Positions 46,924 through 57,516 of a stretch of DNA of 64,000 bases are shown here, one piece after another. Numbering within the stretch: position 1 is the stretch's first letter; every line of letters starts with the position of its first letter. Both the position numbers and the translations under genes were made by a program. Origin of the DNA: Dipteronia dyeriana (lineage: Eukaryota > Streptophyta > Magnoliopsida > Sapindales > Sapindaceae); contig CM065303.1 in the NCBI GenBank assembly GCA_032871835.1, positions 58,814,597 through 58,878,596 on the forward strand, given 5' to 3'. Below the pieces are notes generated by a model, which was given only the letters and a program-made list of their open reading frames with translations, was not told the DNA's origin and ran no database searches.

Positions 46924-47127
46924 CATTTATTATTTGAACCCTTTTTTTTAATTGAAATTGTATCAATTTTTATTTTATTAAATGGATAGTATTGTCTTTT
47001 GAAAAGTTAATTATAGTGAACCTGTTCGAGAGGGAGTTGTGTTGTTGATCACTTGTTTCATCTTTTATCTTTAAGTTGAGTTCCTATGTACATGATAGAA
47101 GACGAGGCACACATCCATCTCAATTAA

Positions 47128-47560
47128 TAAGGATGGCAAAATAATTCGTGGAGCCTGTGGGGTCCTATACTTAATATGGTGGGGATATAAATAGATAATA
47201 AAATCCGTAATGAATAAGAGGTGAGGATGTGTTTTACGATCTTCGTCCAGCCCCATTTAAATTATAATGTTTATTTTTTATTTTTTTTAGTTCAATATTT
47301 ATCTTTTAAAATGACTGAATTTATTTGTTTAGTTTTAAGATTTATATTTACGAGATGATTTTTAATAGTTGCATGGAATTATTTTATATATTATATCAAA
47401 TGATTTTTTTATAAGGTTTTAATAAATAGATTAAACAAAGTAAATTCATAGGGATGGAATGAAAAGATACATATCCCGCCTTATCATGTTCCGAACTATC
47501 TATTACGAGGTTTAAGGGGACTGCTTAAAAATAAAAAATGGGTTCTCATCTCCGTCCCTA
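47128..47560. mobile_element. hAT MITE (433 bp)
   Basis: The left end TAAGGATGGCA and right end (reverse complement) TAGGGACGGAG are imperfect inverted repeats. A perfect 8-bp duplication TCAATTAA flanks the element (47120-47127 and 47561-47568). No gene inside. Ends and duplication length are those of hAT elements. Confidence 0.85.
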
Positions 47561-47568
47561 TCAATTAA

Positions 47569-48164
47569 TTAAAGATATCTATTAAAAAAAAAGGGTTAAC
47601 TGTTTAAACACTCATGAATTTAGGTGAAATTGTACGGATATTCATCCTTTTTTGTTATTGCAAAAACAACCGGTCAACCCATGAGTTTCTATCGACAACT
47701 TTTCAAACATTGAATACTTCAAACACATTATACATTTATAATAACAATTCCATATTGTAATAAATTAATGTTGAAAAATATTAGTAAGGGTCAGCAATGT
47801 GTTTAGAATTTCCTTTCTCTCTATTTTAATAATTTTAATTAAGGCATAAATTGCAAGAACAAAAAAAATTATAATTGAGTGTAGAATATATTTAATATGA
47901 ACAAGAATCCTTTACTGAGTTCATTCTCTACTGAACTATGCTGAACTTTGAAGGATCAGTTGGTATGTGTCCTTAAAATTGGATGACCAAGATTTATTCT
48001 CTCTTTTTTTTTTTTCATTTAAATACCAATGACACCATTTTATAACCAAAATTCTTTCCTTTTTCTTTGAACCGTAGATAGCAGGCCACGTGTAGACTGT
48101 GTAGTGCTAGTTTTCCTTTCTTGTAGGGTTATGTTGCTTTTTCTTAAACGAATGCTATGGAGGC
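47569..48164 (+). other. Intergenic DNA and probable 5' part of a copia LTR
   Basis: No gene. The part from about 48070 ('AGGCCACGTGTAGACTG') to the LINE at 48165 continues naturally into 49069-49148 once the LINE is skipped, so it is probably the 5' LTR of the copia element. The LTR start was not found. Confidence 0.4.
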
Positions 48165-49059
48165 ATTTCTTTTTCTTTTTTTGAAAGAAAAGAAACAAAT
48201 TACAACAAGAGAAGGGCTGGAATCCAGCCATAAGCGCTCATGAACAGAGGAGAAGGCAATCGATGCTAGCCTATGCATCAAGTTCCCCTGTTTAGAGGAG
48301 GATTGGCACTTACAAATTCCAACATCAGAAATTAAAGTCTTAATGTCAGCGACAATAAAAGAAGCATCCCCACGAAAATTAACAGAATTGCTTAAAGAGG
48401 AAATAACACTAGAAGAGGAATTCTCAAAGGTCGAAACGGAGAAATGGTAGAACTTTGCAAGCAAGAGGCCCTCACGCACAACCAAAACCTGACCAATTTG
48501 AGAAGAAAATGAGCCAATCAGCAAGTTCAAGCGAGCCGTGAGAACTTTACCTTTATCATCTCTGATCGCCACCCCAATGCCAAAGCTTCGAGAATTTTTG
48601 TGAACCGCTGCTTCCGTATTAGGCTTCAAAGAGCCCGGAGGAGGAGCAACCCAAACTGTAGAGGGCCTGGCAGAGAGAGAAGGGGAGTAAAAGGAAAGGG
48701 CTTGCCTTGAATTCAAGAACTCGGCAAGCAGCTCCGTCGCCTAATGAGGCCACCATCTCAGGATCTCTCGCCTTGCCACAGTTCAGTAGAGAGTTTCGAC
48801 AGTTCCAAATCGCCCAGGAAATCATGCAAATCAGGTTAAGGTTATCAAGAAACTGGGTTGCCATAGCAATGAACACTTCTCTCACTAGAAAGTTTCTCAG
48901 GTTGGCAATATGACTCTCGAATTTTGTTTCCCTTCAGACCTTTTTCGCAGCTCTACAACCGAAGATAGCATGGCTAGCTGATTCTACTCGGGAAACACAC
49001 CTACTACAGCAAGCAACATTCATAATCTTCTTCCTCCAGAGATTCTCTTGGGAGGGGGA
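48165..49059 (-). mobile_element. 5'-truncated LINE (L1-type), 3' end
   Basis: A 9-bp duplication TATGGAGGC flanks the insert (48156-48164 and 49060-49068). On the minus strand the insert ends in an A-rich tail (plus-strand T-rich run at 48166-48182). It encodes the tail of a plant L1 polyprotein. The direct repeat, tail and 5' truncation are the signature of target-primed reverse transcription. Confidence 0.8.
48200..49050 (-). pseudogene. LINE zinc-binding and RNase H-like region, broken
   Basis: Minus-strand pieces: 'CCSRCVSRVESASHAIFGCRAAKKVW' (zf-RVT type zinc-binding), then 'ISWAIWNCRNSLLNC', then the RNase H-like domain 'GSLKPNTEAAVHKNSRSFGIGVAIRDDKGKVL' with '..SFIVADIKTLISDV'. The frame changes near 48700. 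The usual first Asp of RNase H appears as Glu (NTEAAV), so activity would be doubtful even without the frameshift. Confidence 0.75.
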
Positions 49060-49148
49060 TATGGAGGCTTAATATCATAATACAATATTTTTTTTTTTCC
49101 TTTTCCTTTCTGCTCCTATTTTCTTTACTATTTTGTTTAACTTTTCAT

Positions 49149-49161
49149 GGTATCAGAGCCA
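49149..49161 (+). other. Copia primer-binding site (initiator Met tRNA)
   Basis: TGGTATCAGAGCC, the standard plant copia primer site, right after an LTR ending ...TTTTCA. Confidence 0.9.
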
Positions 49162-49162
49162 T

Positions 49163-50215
49163 GTCTACACCTCCACTATCAATCTCAAACACATCCTTAT
49201 CAGCTAATATGACGAACCCAAATTTAAATATCCCAAGAACACCTCAGTCACCTAGAATCCACGTTCAAAACCCAAACACAAATCAATCACCACCCAATAA
49301 TCCTTTCTAGAACCCAAACACAAACCAAGCACCTCTACCATTTTTCTTTCCTCAAAATCTTCCAGGGTATCAAGGCAATCCTTTTCTGGGTCTATAGTTC
49401 TTTCCACAACATCCACCTTCACTGAGTCAACCACTACCAGTGAAGCTCAGCAAGGATAACTATCTGTTGTGACAAAGCCAACTTCTCAATGTGAATATAA
49501 CAAATATGCTAGAGGGTTTCATTGAAGGCACTATCCCCTGCCCTCCTAAATTTCTTGATTAAGGACATCAATTACTCAATCGTCGGTATACTATATGGCA
49601 AAGATTCAATATATTGGTTTTGTCTTGGATTTTCAGCTCGTTGTCTGAAAGTGAAATGTCGAGAATAGTGGGGTTGAATACAGCTTTTGAAATCTGGGAC
49701 AAGTAGGGTAGAAATTTTTCTCAAGCTAATAATGCTAGATTGCTAGACTTAGAGCAGAGCCTACAAGGTGTAAGTAAGGATGGAATGTATGTTCAAGAGT
49801 ACATCAACAAGGTTAAAGAACTGATTGATAGTCTAGCTACCCTTGGTGAACCAGTACCAGAAGCAAAACAAGTTAGGTTTTTCTTGAGATGTTTAGGGCC
49901 TGAGTATGACTCATTTGTAACTTCAATCACCAACAGATCAGATTAACCTTCTCTAGATGAGGTACATAGTTTCTGATGACATATGAAAATCGAATAGAGA
50001 GAAGAAATTCAACCAACAAGATTTGTTCCAAGCTAACCTTGCTTACCTACAACAAAAGATTTTAGGGATATCAGTCAAATTCAAATTAGTTCACACCAAG
50101 AAACAATTTTTAGAGCAAAAACACCAACTCAAACCAATCATACAACCAGTTTCAGCAACCAGGGATATTAGGAAAGCCACAAAGAAGACCATTTTAGGGA
50201 AATAATCAACAAATG
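49163..50215 (+). pseudogene. gag: Copia Gag pseudogene
   Basis: Opens with MSTPPLSISN right after the primer site. 'LSKDNYLL' is the copia Gag start of the capsid region. The best-kept frame, 49740-49946, gives 'LLDLEQSLQGVSKDGMYVQEYINKVKELIDSLATLGEPV' and 'LRCLGPEYDSFVTSI', the UBN2/retrotran_gag core. Several stops break it. No intact CCHC knuckle was found. Confidence 0.75.
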
Positions 50216-50589
50216 CAAAAAAGGAAATAAACAAGGCAAGCCTCAATGTTAGATTTGTGTAAAGTTTGAACACACTGTAAATATTTGTTTCCTTAGGATA
50301 AATTTGAACTATCAACTACGAAATAATAACAGCATGAGCACATTTCAAACACAAAATTAATTGCCCACATATGATACAACATCAATAACCACCAATCCCT
50401 TTGCGACCCAGTCACAGTTTTAACCTCAAGAATTTCCAGCTATTGTTCTCAACCTACAGATCAGATACTCAACAACATGGCTTCCCCAAATACCAGTGGT
50501 AATGAGAGCTAGTTTCTTTATACATGAGCAACTCATCACTTCACACCAAATCTGAATATGCTGCCAGAATACATTCCATTTAATGGTAA

Positions 50590-51720
50590 TGATCAAGTGA
50601 TATGAGTAATGGTAAGGTCATGCCTATCTCAAATATTGGCTTTACTTCAATTCCTGTTATAAATAGACCATTGTTACTAAATTGTGTGTTACATGATCCT
50701 CAACTCACCAATAATCTCATTAGCGTAAATAAACTGTGTAGTGATAATCGTGCACATGTTGAATTTTATCCTAATTCTTTATGTGTCAAGGATCTGTTCA
50801 CAAAGCGGGTTCTTCTTTAAGGCCAACTTGATCGAGTTCTTTACAGAGTTGCCTTCAATTCAAACTCCATCATTTAAAATCCAACTCAAAAATCCAGTTC
50901 AGCCTTTCTTCTTCAATACAAAGACTCTCAACTTTGGCGTTATCATTTAGGACACCTAACACCTAAGATTGTCAACCAAGTTTTAGACCTTTGTAATTTT
51001 CAAAAGGTCAAAGAGACAAATTTTTAGTTAGTAATTCCTACCAATATGCTAAGGGTCATAGGCTTACCTTTTCTTTATCTTATTTTAGAGCGAGTAAATC
51101 TTGTAAGTTAATGCATTCAGATCTTTAGGGACCTTCCCCTGTTGCTTCTATTTCTAGTGTTAAGTATTTTATGCTATTCATTGTTGATTTTTCAAGATTC
51201 TCATGGATTTATATGCTATAAACTAAGGATCAAGCTTAAACTACTTTTCTGAATTTCAAAGCTATGATTCAAACTCAAATTAGTGGGAAAATTAAATGTC
51301 TTCAAACAGACTGGGTGGAGAGTTTAGATCAATAAATAAGTTTCTTGTTACTAAGAGAATAGAACACAGATTGTCATGCCCACATACACCAGAACAAAAT
51401 GGGAGAGTGGAACAAAAAAATAGACATGTGGGAGAAGTATGACTGTCTTTAATGGCTCATGCTCAAGTGACTCTTAAAATTTGGCCATATGTTTTCCAAA
51501 CAACAACTTATTTGATAAACAGATTGCCTACCTCAGTTTTGTCAAACAAGTCTCCTGTCCAATGACTTTATCAAAGAAAACCTTCTTACTCACATCTTAA
51601 AATATTTGGCTGCTCATCATTTCCTTTCCTACGCTCTTATAACTCAAACAAATTAGAGTACAGGTCAAAAAAGTGCGTTTTCTGGGTTATAGTTCATCTC
51701 ACAAGGGTTATCTATGTTTT
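50590..51720 (+). pseudogene. pol: Copia pre-integrase and integrase pseudogene
   Basis: 'LNCVLHDPQLTNNLISVNKLCSDN' with 'WRYHLGHLTPKIVNQVL' is the pre-integrase zinc region. Downstream, 'FIVDFSRFSWIYM' holds the first catalytic Asp, 'KCLQTD' the second, and 'PEQNGRVEQKN' (about 51390) the Glu. 'RFLGYSSSHKGYLCF' (51673 on) is the post-core motif. Frame changes and stops are frequent. Confidence 0.75.
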
Positions 51721-52199
51721 GCTAAAGAAACAAATAGAATATACATATCTCGACTTGTTAGGTTTAATGAGAACTCTGTTCATTTCCTTAATAGTTCCTC
51801 AAATAATTCATGTTCTCCACTTCCATCAAATTCAACACATCTCGTTTCCAAATTCTTTCTAACAAAACAACCTCTTTTTGAGAACTGTCCAAATACTCAT
51901 CAAGTTGATGAGTCTACAACTTCAGGTTTAAGTTCAAGTCCTTCACCTTCTATGGAATCATCTTTCCCTATCACTAATAATACACTCTCTAGTCCACAAC
52001 CAGATCTTTCAAGTTCATCTCAATCAACTCTTTCATCTTTATCTCCTTTATCCACATTAAAGAATTCTCTCTCTCTGTTGATGATTCACCTCTAGCTCCT
52101 ATTCCAACAGTCCATCGTCACTCTGGTCCTATCATCCACAGGTATCCCGATCCCTCTAACACACATGCAATGACAACAAGGTTTAAATTAGGAATCTTT

Positions 52200-52742
52200 C
52201 AACTAAAGCTATATTTGAGTTGTTTGATACAGGTGCCAGTAGAAACTAACAACTATAAGCAAGCTAGCAAAGTTTCTGAGTGGATTATTGTGATGCAAAC
52301 TGAGTTTGATGCCCTTATTCACAACCATACTTGAGTATTGGTCCCTTCTGACTTAACACAGAAAGTTACTGGCTCAAAATAGGTATTGAAGTTGAAGCTC
52401 AAACCAAATAGCAGTATCGAAAGGTATAAAACAAGGTTAGTGGTAAAAGGGTATTGATCAAACTCATAAGATTGACTATTTTGAAACTTTTAGCCCAGTT
52501 GTCTATAACAATCCGTATTGTTCTCACAATTGCATTGTCACAAATTGGTTAATTAGGCAACTTGATGTTCAAAATGCATTTTTCAATGGTGAATTGAAGG
52601 AAGAAGTGTTAATGGAACATCTATAAGGATTTGTAATTGAACAAATTATTTTGTGGCTTGAAGCAATCCCCTTGGGCATGGTATCACAAACTCAGTTCTT
52701 GCTTGTTACAGTGGGGATTCATAAGTTCTACGTTGATGTGTA
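52200..52742 (+). pseudogene. pol: Copia reverse transcriptase, N-terminal remnant
   Basis: 'VLVPSDLTQKVTGSK*VLKLKLK', 'YKTRLVVKGY', 'KIDYFETFSPV' and 'RQLDVQNAFFNGELKEEVLME' are the first RT motifs, up to the first catalytic Asp. The similarity ends before the YVDD motif. Confidence 0.75.
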
Positions 52743-53657
52743 GAAATCGTGTTATAAAAACTAAACTCGTAAGCGTATGAATCGTGAAGATAAGTACATC
52801 GACAAATAGAGATTGTTTACACGAGAAAACTAAGAATCCATTACGTGCAAGAATTTGTGAACCAAAACCCTCTCGCATAATCCTATGTCGAAAGTAAATT
52901 TTATTCATTCAATTGAAAAGTAATTAAGACAACCTAGAGTCTTATAGTGTAATCTCAATTTATAAATATCAAAACCCTAGACAAGCATCAATTAATTTCC
53001 ATAGATAAAGATAAGTCAAGAATTAAGGCATATAATAAATTGAACAAATCTAAACTTGAATTTATTAATAAAAATATGGAGTTTGAATCATAACATGAAC
53101 ATCACATAGGTTTACAACGAATCCTTAGTATGGAGTTAGTGACACATGATGAAAATAACGAGAGAAGAGAGCGAATGGATAAAACTCATTAGGCCTCCGA
53201 TGAATTATGATAAAATCTTCTTCGTCTTCGAATCTTCTTTGTGTAAGGTGGATGAGAGAATTATGTTATATGTCTGATGGTAGGAATTAGAAAGGTTATG
53301 AAGAAAGTGGTGTTGTGGTTGTCCAACCCTAAAATATTGATATATTTATATGAAGCAAGAGTTGGACAATTTCTGAAATCTTTCTTCGAGAAAGATTACC
53401 AGACCGATGTACCTATCCTTGTGGGTAGCACATCGATTTGGACAATGGTTTTCTTTGATGGTGAAACACTGTATATTTGGACGACGACCTGATAGCACTT
53501 TGGATAACGTAAATCTCTGTATGTGAATTGATGTGATAATTGGATAGCGTTTTGGACAATATTTAAGAGAGCGTAAATCTCTGGGTGTGATTCGTTTTCT
53601 GTGCCGCTGTATAAGGCACATCGATTTGGATAATGGGTTGCTGGAAATTACAATTAT
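52743..53657. other. Unassigned region with LTR-like features
   Basis: Begins TGTGTAGAAATCG and ends GGAAATTACA. On the minus strand it has an AATAAA followed by leader-like sequence. Internal direct repeats (GCACATCGATTTGGA at about 53428 and 53617; GTAAATCTCTG at about 53509 and 53574) are present. No 5-bp duplication is evident, so a solo LTR is only one possibility. Confidence 0.25.
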
Positions 53658-54701
53658 GGGTCTGTTTGTTTTTCATGTCTGAAATCTGAAATGGTTTGAA
53701 ATAACCATTTTAGACATGCTGTTTATTTATTATGTATGAAAAATGGTGCAAATGTGTCTAAAATAAAATAAGTTGGGATTTTTGGCTGAAATCTGACGTT
53801 TGGTATGTTTGAAATCAATATGAATTTTTATACCAAAAATGTCCTCTTACAAATCATGTAATTCTTATTATGCTAGCCATTTATAATTATAATTTCAACC
53901 ATAAAAGCCATTTCACCTTTCTTTATCTACTCCCACTCAACGAACAGTTTCTCATTCAACCCATTTCACCGTCGTCGATCTTCATCCCATTTTTTTTTCA
54001 GGAAAACTCAGACCCAATTGAGACAGGAAGCAGTGTTGTGGTTGCCTTCTTTTTCTATCAACAAATCCAAATTCTAGTCCTCTTAAGTCTTCAAAGTTTA
54101 TGAAAATTCTTAAAGTTTTATTTAAGAATTTTCATGGATTTTGGTTATGTTAGGTATTTTTGTGTTGAACAATTGGAACTGTTGCTCTTCGTGAAATTCA
54201 TAAGTACCTGAAGAGTACTGAGCTGCTTATCAGGAAACTACCTTTGCAGAGGCTTCTACATGAAATTGCCCAAGACTTCAAGACTAATTTCTGTTTCCAA
54301 AGTCATGTAGTGCTTGCACTGTATTAGGCTGCTGAGGCCTACATGGTGGGTTTGTTTGAGGATATCAACTTGTGTGTCATCCACGCAAAACATGTGACTA
54401 TCATGCCTACGGATATCTGGTTGGCTTGGAGGATCAAGGGTGAGGGTGCTTAAGTGCAGAAGGAAGTGCCATGAATTAATGGAAGACATGTTTTTTCTTA
54501 AGATGTTGTTTAGGGTTTAGCTATTATAGGTTTCTGGCAGATGTTATTATCATGTGATCAGGTTGATGTGGTGGTGTTGTTTATTTGTTAATCGGGAGGA
54601 TTTGGAATCTTTTAAAAAAATACATGAATTGGGCAAATGAATCATTTCAACCAAATCTTGACTTATATTTTGAATATTGATAATAATTCAAAGCAACAAA
54701 C
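53658..54701. mobile_element. Putative TIR element carrying a histone H3 fragment
   Basis: The left end GGGTCTGTTTGTTTTTCA and right end (reverse complement) GTTTGTTGCTTTGAATTA are weakly inverted, and inner words (TGGTTTGAAATAACCATTTT; TTTGGTTGAAATGATTCATT) also pair. The left end resembles other TIR elements in this window. No clear target duplication was found and the right end seems to have lost a few bases. The H3 fragment lies in the middle. Confidence 0.35.
54175..54453 (+). pseudogene. Histone H3.3-like gene fragment (C-terminal 92 codons)
   Basis: Uninterrupted alignment, without indels, to H3 residues 44-135: [20 protein letters not shown] at the start, then '..[14 protein letters not shown]', '[16 protein letters not shown]', '[15 protein letters not shown]', ending ...GEGA with the stop in the normal place (TAA 54451-54453). 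His and Leu at positions 87 and 90 mark plant H3.3 rather than H3.1. One nonsense codon (TAG 54325-54327, residue 94) and many changes at invariant positions show it is dead. The break at Gly44 lies where plant H3.3 genes may have an intron; the sequence before it is not H3 coding. Following sequence looks like an H3 3' UTR. Confidence 0.88.
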
Positions 54702-54779
54702 ATAAATCTATACATACAATTTGAATACCGTAAAAAAAAAAGAATAAAGTTTATTATTAACAATGTAATTACTGCTATT

Positions 54780-55118
54780 GATGGTGATTTTTGGATCGTT
54801 GAAAAGTCATCCGCCAAATATTAACACGTAGGTAGATTGAAGCTTTAACCAGTATAGGGTTGAATAATCAAAGCCTCTTTCTCCACATGGATGTGATACG
54901 ATTTGTTCGTATTTGTGAAGGATAATGTAGAAAAGTAAAAAATAAAGATAAATCAAGCCTAACACGTATTTTACGTGGTAAAACCTTAAGGCGGGGAAAC
55001 ATCCACGGTTGCCGGCGATGGTGACAAGAAATACACTATGAATAGAATAACTGCACACTTAATATCTCCTTTTTTGGCGTATCTCTATCTCTCTCTCTTT
55101 CTGTGTTTATTTGTGTAT

Positions 55119-55169
<51 letters not shown>

Positions 55170-55609
55170 TTTACAGTAAGATTTTATGTCTATTTATATG
55201 TGCATAGAACCTTAAAAGGTGGTAGTGTTTAATCAAGACTTGTTACTTGTTGAAGTCGTCTTTATCGTCTTTGTAGTCTTTGTCTTCTTTTCTATTTCGG
55301 AGATATTGTGCATTGAATTAGAATTTTCATAGGATTCTAGTTAAGTAGTCCAATTAAGATTTGTTTCGTGATTGGTGTGCAATCTTCTACAAGAACTGAA
55401 TTATTGCTTCATTTGGACTCTCTGATATGTAGGAGGAAATAGTAATATTTTCTTATTGGAATGTAGTTCTAGATTCCTTGTTTGGGTAAGATCATTCTTC
55501 TTCGTATTTGAGTTGTAGTTGAACTTATGTTACTGTCTTGATTGACCATCTTTTGGCCGACCATTTCTCATCCTGACTAGGTCTATTTCCCTGATCAGTT
55601 TTGTTGACA
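54780..55609 (-). repeat. LTR relic of a gypsy-type element
   Basis: Contains TTTTACGTGGTAAAACC (about 54970) followed by 'GGGGAAACATCCACGGTTG'. This is the same arrangement as on the minus strand of the Tat LTR in this window. It ends in 'GACCATC..CCGACCATTTC' and 'TTTCCCTGATCAG'. An (AT)n microsatellite lies at 55121-55166. Ends are not certain. Confidence 0.4.
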
Positions 55610-57500
55610 GTAATTTTTAGATTGATTGCAATTCACCACACGCCACACAAATATATGTAAATTAATATGAATAGTAAATTGCGAAAGAGAGAAAGAAAAA
55701 GCGAAAACAATATTTTACGTGGTAAAACTCCAATATGGGTAAACGTCCATAGTTGCTGGAAGCGGTGTGAAAAAATCACCATGAAAAAGGATGATTACAA
55801 CTTTCATTCTCTTTTGGGCTCTTCTAAACAAAATTTTTGTTAACCCCTTTATTGGTGTCATTAGAGTCTATTTATACCAGTATAGAACTCTAATTCTTGG
55901 TGTACAAGCAAGGAAAGTTCTAGTAATTAAATGAAACTCTAACTTATTGGATTCGTGCTATCCTTTTTCCTTATTTTTCATTGATTGTGTTTTAACGATA
56001 TTGGGTAGGGGTGTCAATTTGGGTTGACGGGTCGTGTTTGGGTCAACCCGAACACGACACAATTAATTTTGGATCAACCCAAACACGGCACGATTATTAA
56101 ACGGGTCAGACCCCCTCGACCCAAACACGACACGTTCAACACGAACACGACATGAATAACTCGTTTAATAAATGGGTTCAACGAGTTGTGTCAAAGGACA
56201 CATTTAAATGACCCATGTATGACTCGTTTAACCTATTAATTCTTATTTTACTAAATTACACATTAATAGTAATCAACAAGTTCACACTAAAATAATTCCA
56301 CAAATATAAACCCAAATCCAAAAGTTAGCAAATACAAATCCAATTTCAAAATTACTGACCTTTAAAAATACAAATCGATATATTATACTTGTGTTTCACC
56401 ATCTTATTTCTCATCCATACCATCAAGTTACCCTTTATTTTTTACAACTAGCTTAATCTGCAATTTTTCTAGACTCCCAACACAAATTAATTTTTGCTTC
56501 TTTCTTGGAGATTCGACTGATCTTTTTTATTAACATTCAAAAACTGAAATTGGAGGAGAACTATGTGGTGGCTGAAGATGTGGCGGAAGACCGAAAAGAG
56601 AAAGCAGAGCTGAAGATGCGATACGGCGGACGAAAGGAGGCTCTACTTTGTTCAATGTTTCGGAGACATCAAGTTTTCAAGAAGCAGTAGATTTGAAGCT
56701 TAGTGGGCAATGAAAGATGCTCTAATGAGGAAGAGATAATATATAAAAAATGATAAAGGAGAGAGTTGAATTAGTGGTACCAGTGTGAACTTTGAAGATT
56801 GGAAACTATCTAGAAACGATAAGAGAGAGAATTCAAGACTTCAAGACTTCAAGACTTAGAAGAGGCTGCAGCTTTGTTGGTAGTGAAAATGTGAAATTAG
56901 GTTTAGGGTTTTGGTTTTAACTTTATATAGAATACACCAAATGTACAAAAATGTCCCTTATCACTAAATTTACATATTTACCCTTATTAATCATGTCAAC
57001 CCATGACCCGCTAAGCTTAACCCGAACATGACACGATTAATAAACGGGTTACACAGGTTGACCCGTTTATTGACACGAGCCGTTTAACCTCAACCCAAAC
57101 CCGTAATAAATGGGTTCGTGTCGTGTCAACCCGTCGTGTCATGACCCATACTGGCACCCCTAATATTGGGTATCTTGCCTAATCTACACCTTGATATCTA
57201 TAAGGAAGTTTATTTCCTTATCATAGTATTCTTCGAAATATCTTTTTTGGGTCGGATTCTTCTTCTGCGTATCAAAGTCATACCTTCATTAAGCTTGAAT
57301 ATTATCCACGTGTCAGCTAGTCGTTCATCTGTCGATCTCGACCAAAGTCCATTTCCCCGATCGGTTATTTCCCCTAATCACATACTTTACCCTGACCATC
57401 TTATGTCCCCCAATCGGTTCTTCTTATCCGATCATCTATATCATCTTGGTATGGGGGCTTATGCAGAGACGAAGGTACGTGGGGGCTGGCAGGGGCCATA
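55610..57500 (-). repeat. Second LTR relic of the same family, split by a hAT element
   Basis: Begins TGTTGACAG, has TTTTACGTGGTAAAACTCC near 55711 and, after the hAT element, 'ATCCACGTGTCAGC' and 'TTTCCCCGATCGG'. It resembles the previous relic and the Tat LTR in reverse orientation. The right end is unclear. Confidence 0.4.
56006..57162. mobile_element. Non-autonomous hAT element (1157 bp)
   Basis: Ends TAGGGGTGTCA and (reverse complement) TAGGGGTGCCA, flanked by a perfect 8-bp duplication ATATTGGG (55998-56005 and 57163-57170). Both subterminal regions are full of GGGTTGACGGGTCGTG- and CGTGTC-type words. The interior has no transposase; the short frame at 56505-56690 is unrecognised. Confidence 0.92.
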
Positions 57501-57516
57501 GCCCCCGCACCCAAAT
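57455..57516. mobile_element. Terminus of a DNA transposon, cut by the chromovirus
   Basis: CAGAGACGAAGGTACGTGGG and the following 'GGCTGGCAGGGGCCATAGCCCCC' resemble the CAGAGGCGGA... ends of a common plant DNA element. The chromovirus LTR starts inside it at 57517, so the rest should lie beyond the window. Confidence 0.35.

Larger units (their letters stand above)
49149..52742 (+). mobile_element. Decayed Ty1/copia retrotransposon, 3' truncated
   Basis: Begins with the initiator-Met primer site TGGTATCAGAGCC. Gag, pre-integrase, integrase and the first part of RT follow in the order Gag-INT-RT that defines Ty1/copia. Many stops and frameshifts are present. The coding similarity stops near 52742 within RT and no 3' LTR is seen. 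The 5' LTR is just upstream and contains the LINE. Confidence 0.85.

Noticed and set aside
56505..56690. Charged 61-codon frame as a transposase remnant
   Set aside because: No BED finger, no hAT dimerisation motif; too short to assign.
57512..57516. CAAAT before the chromovirus LTR as its target duplication, matched with CAAAT at 63982-63986
   Set aside because: The right CAAAT is internal, between primer site and LTR. The true right flank is outside the window, so the match is chance.
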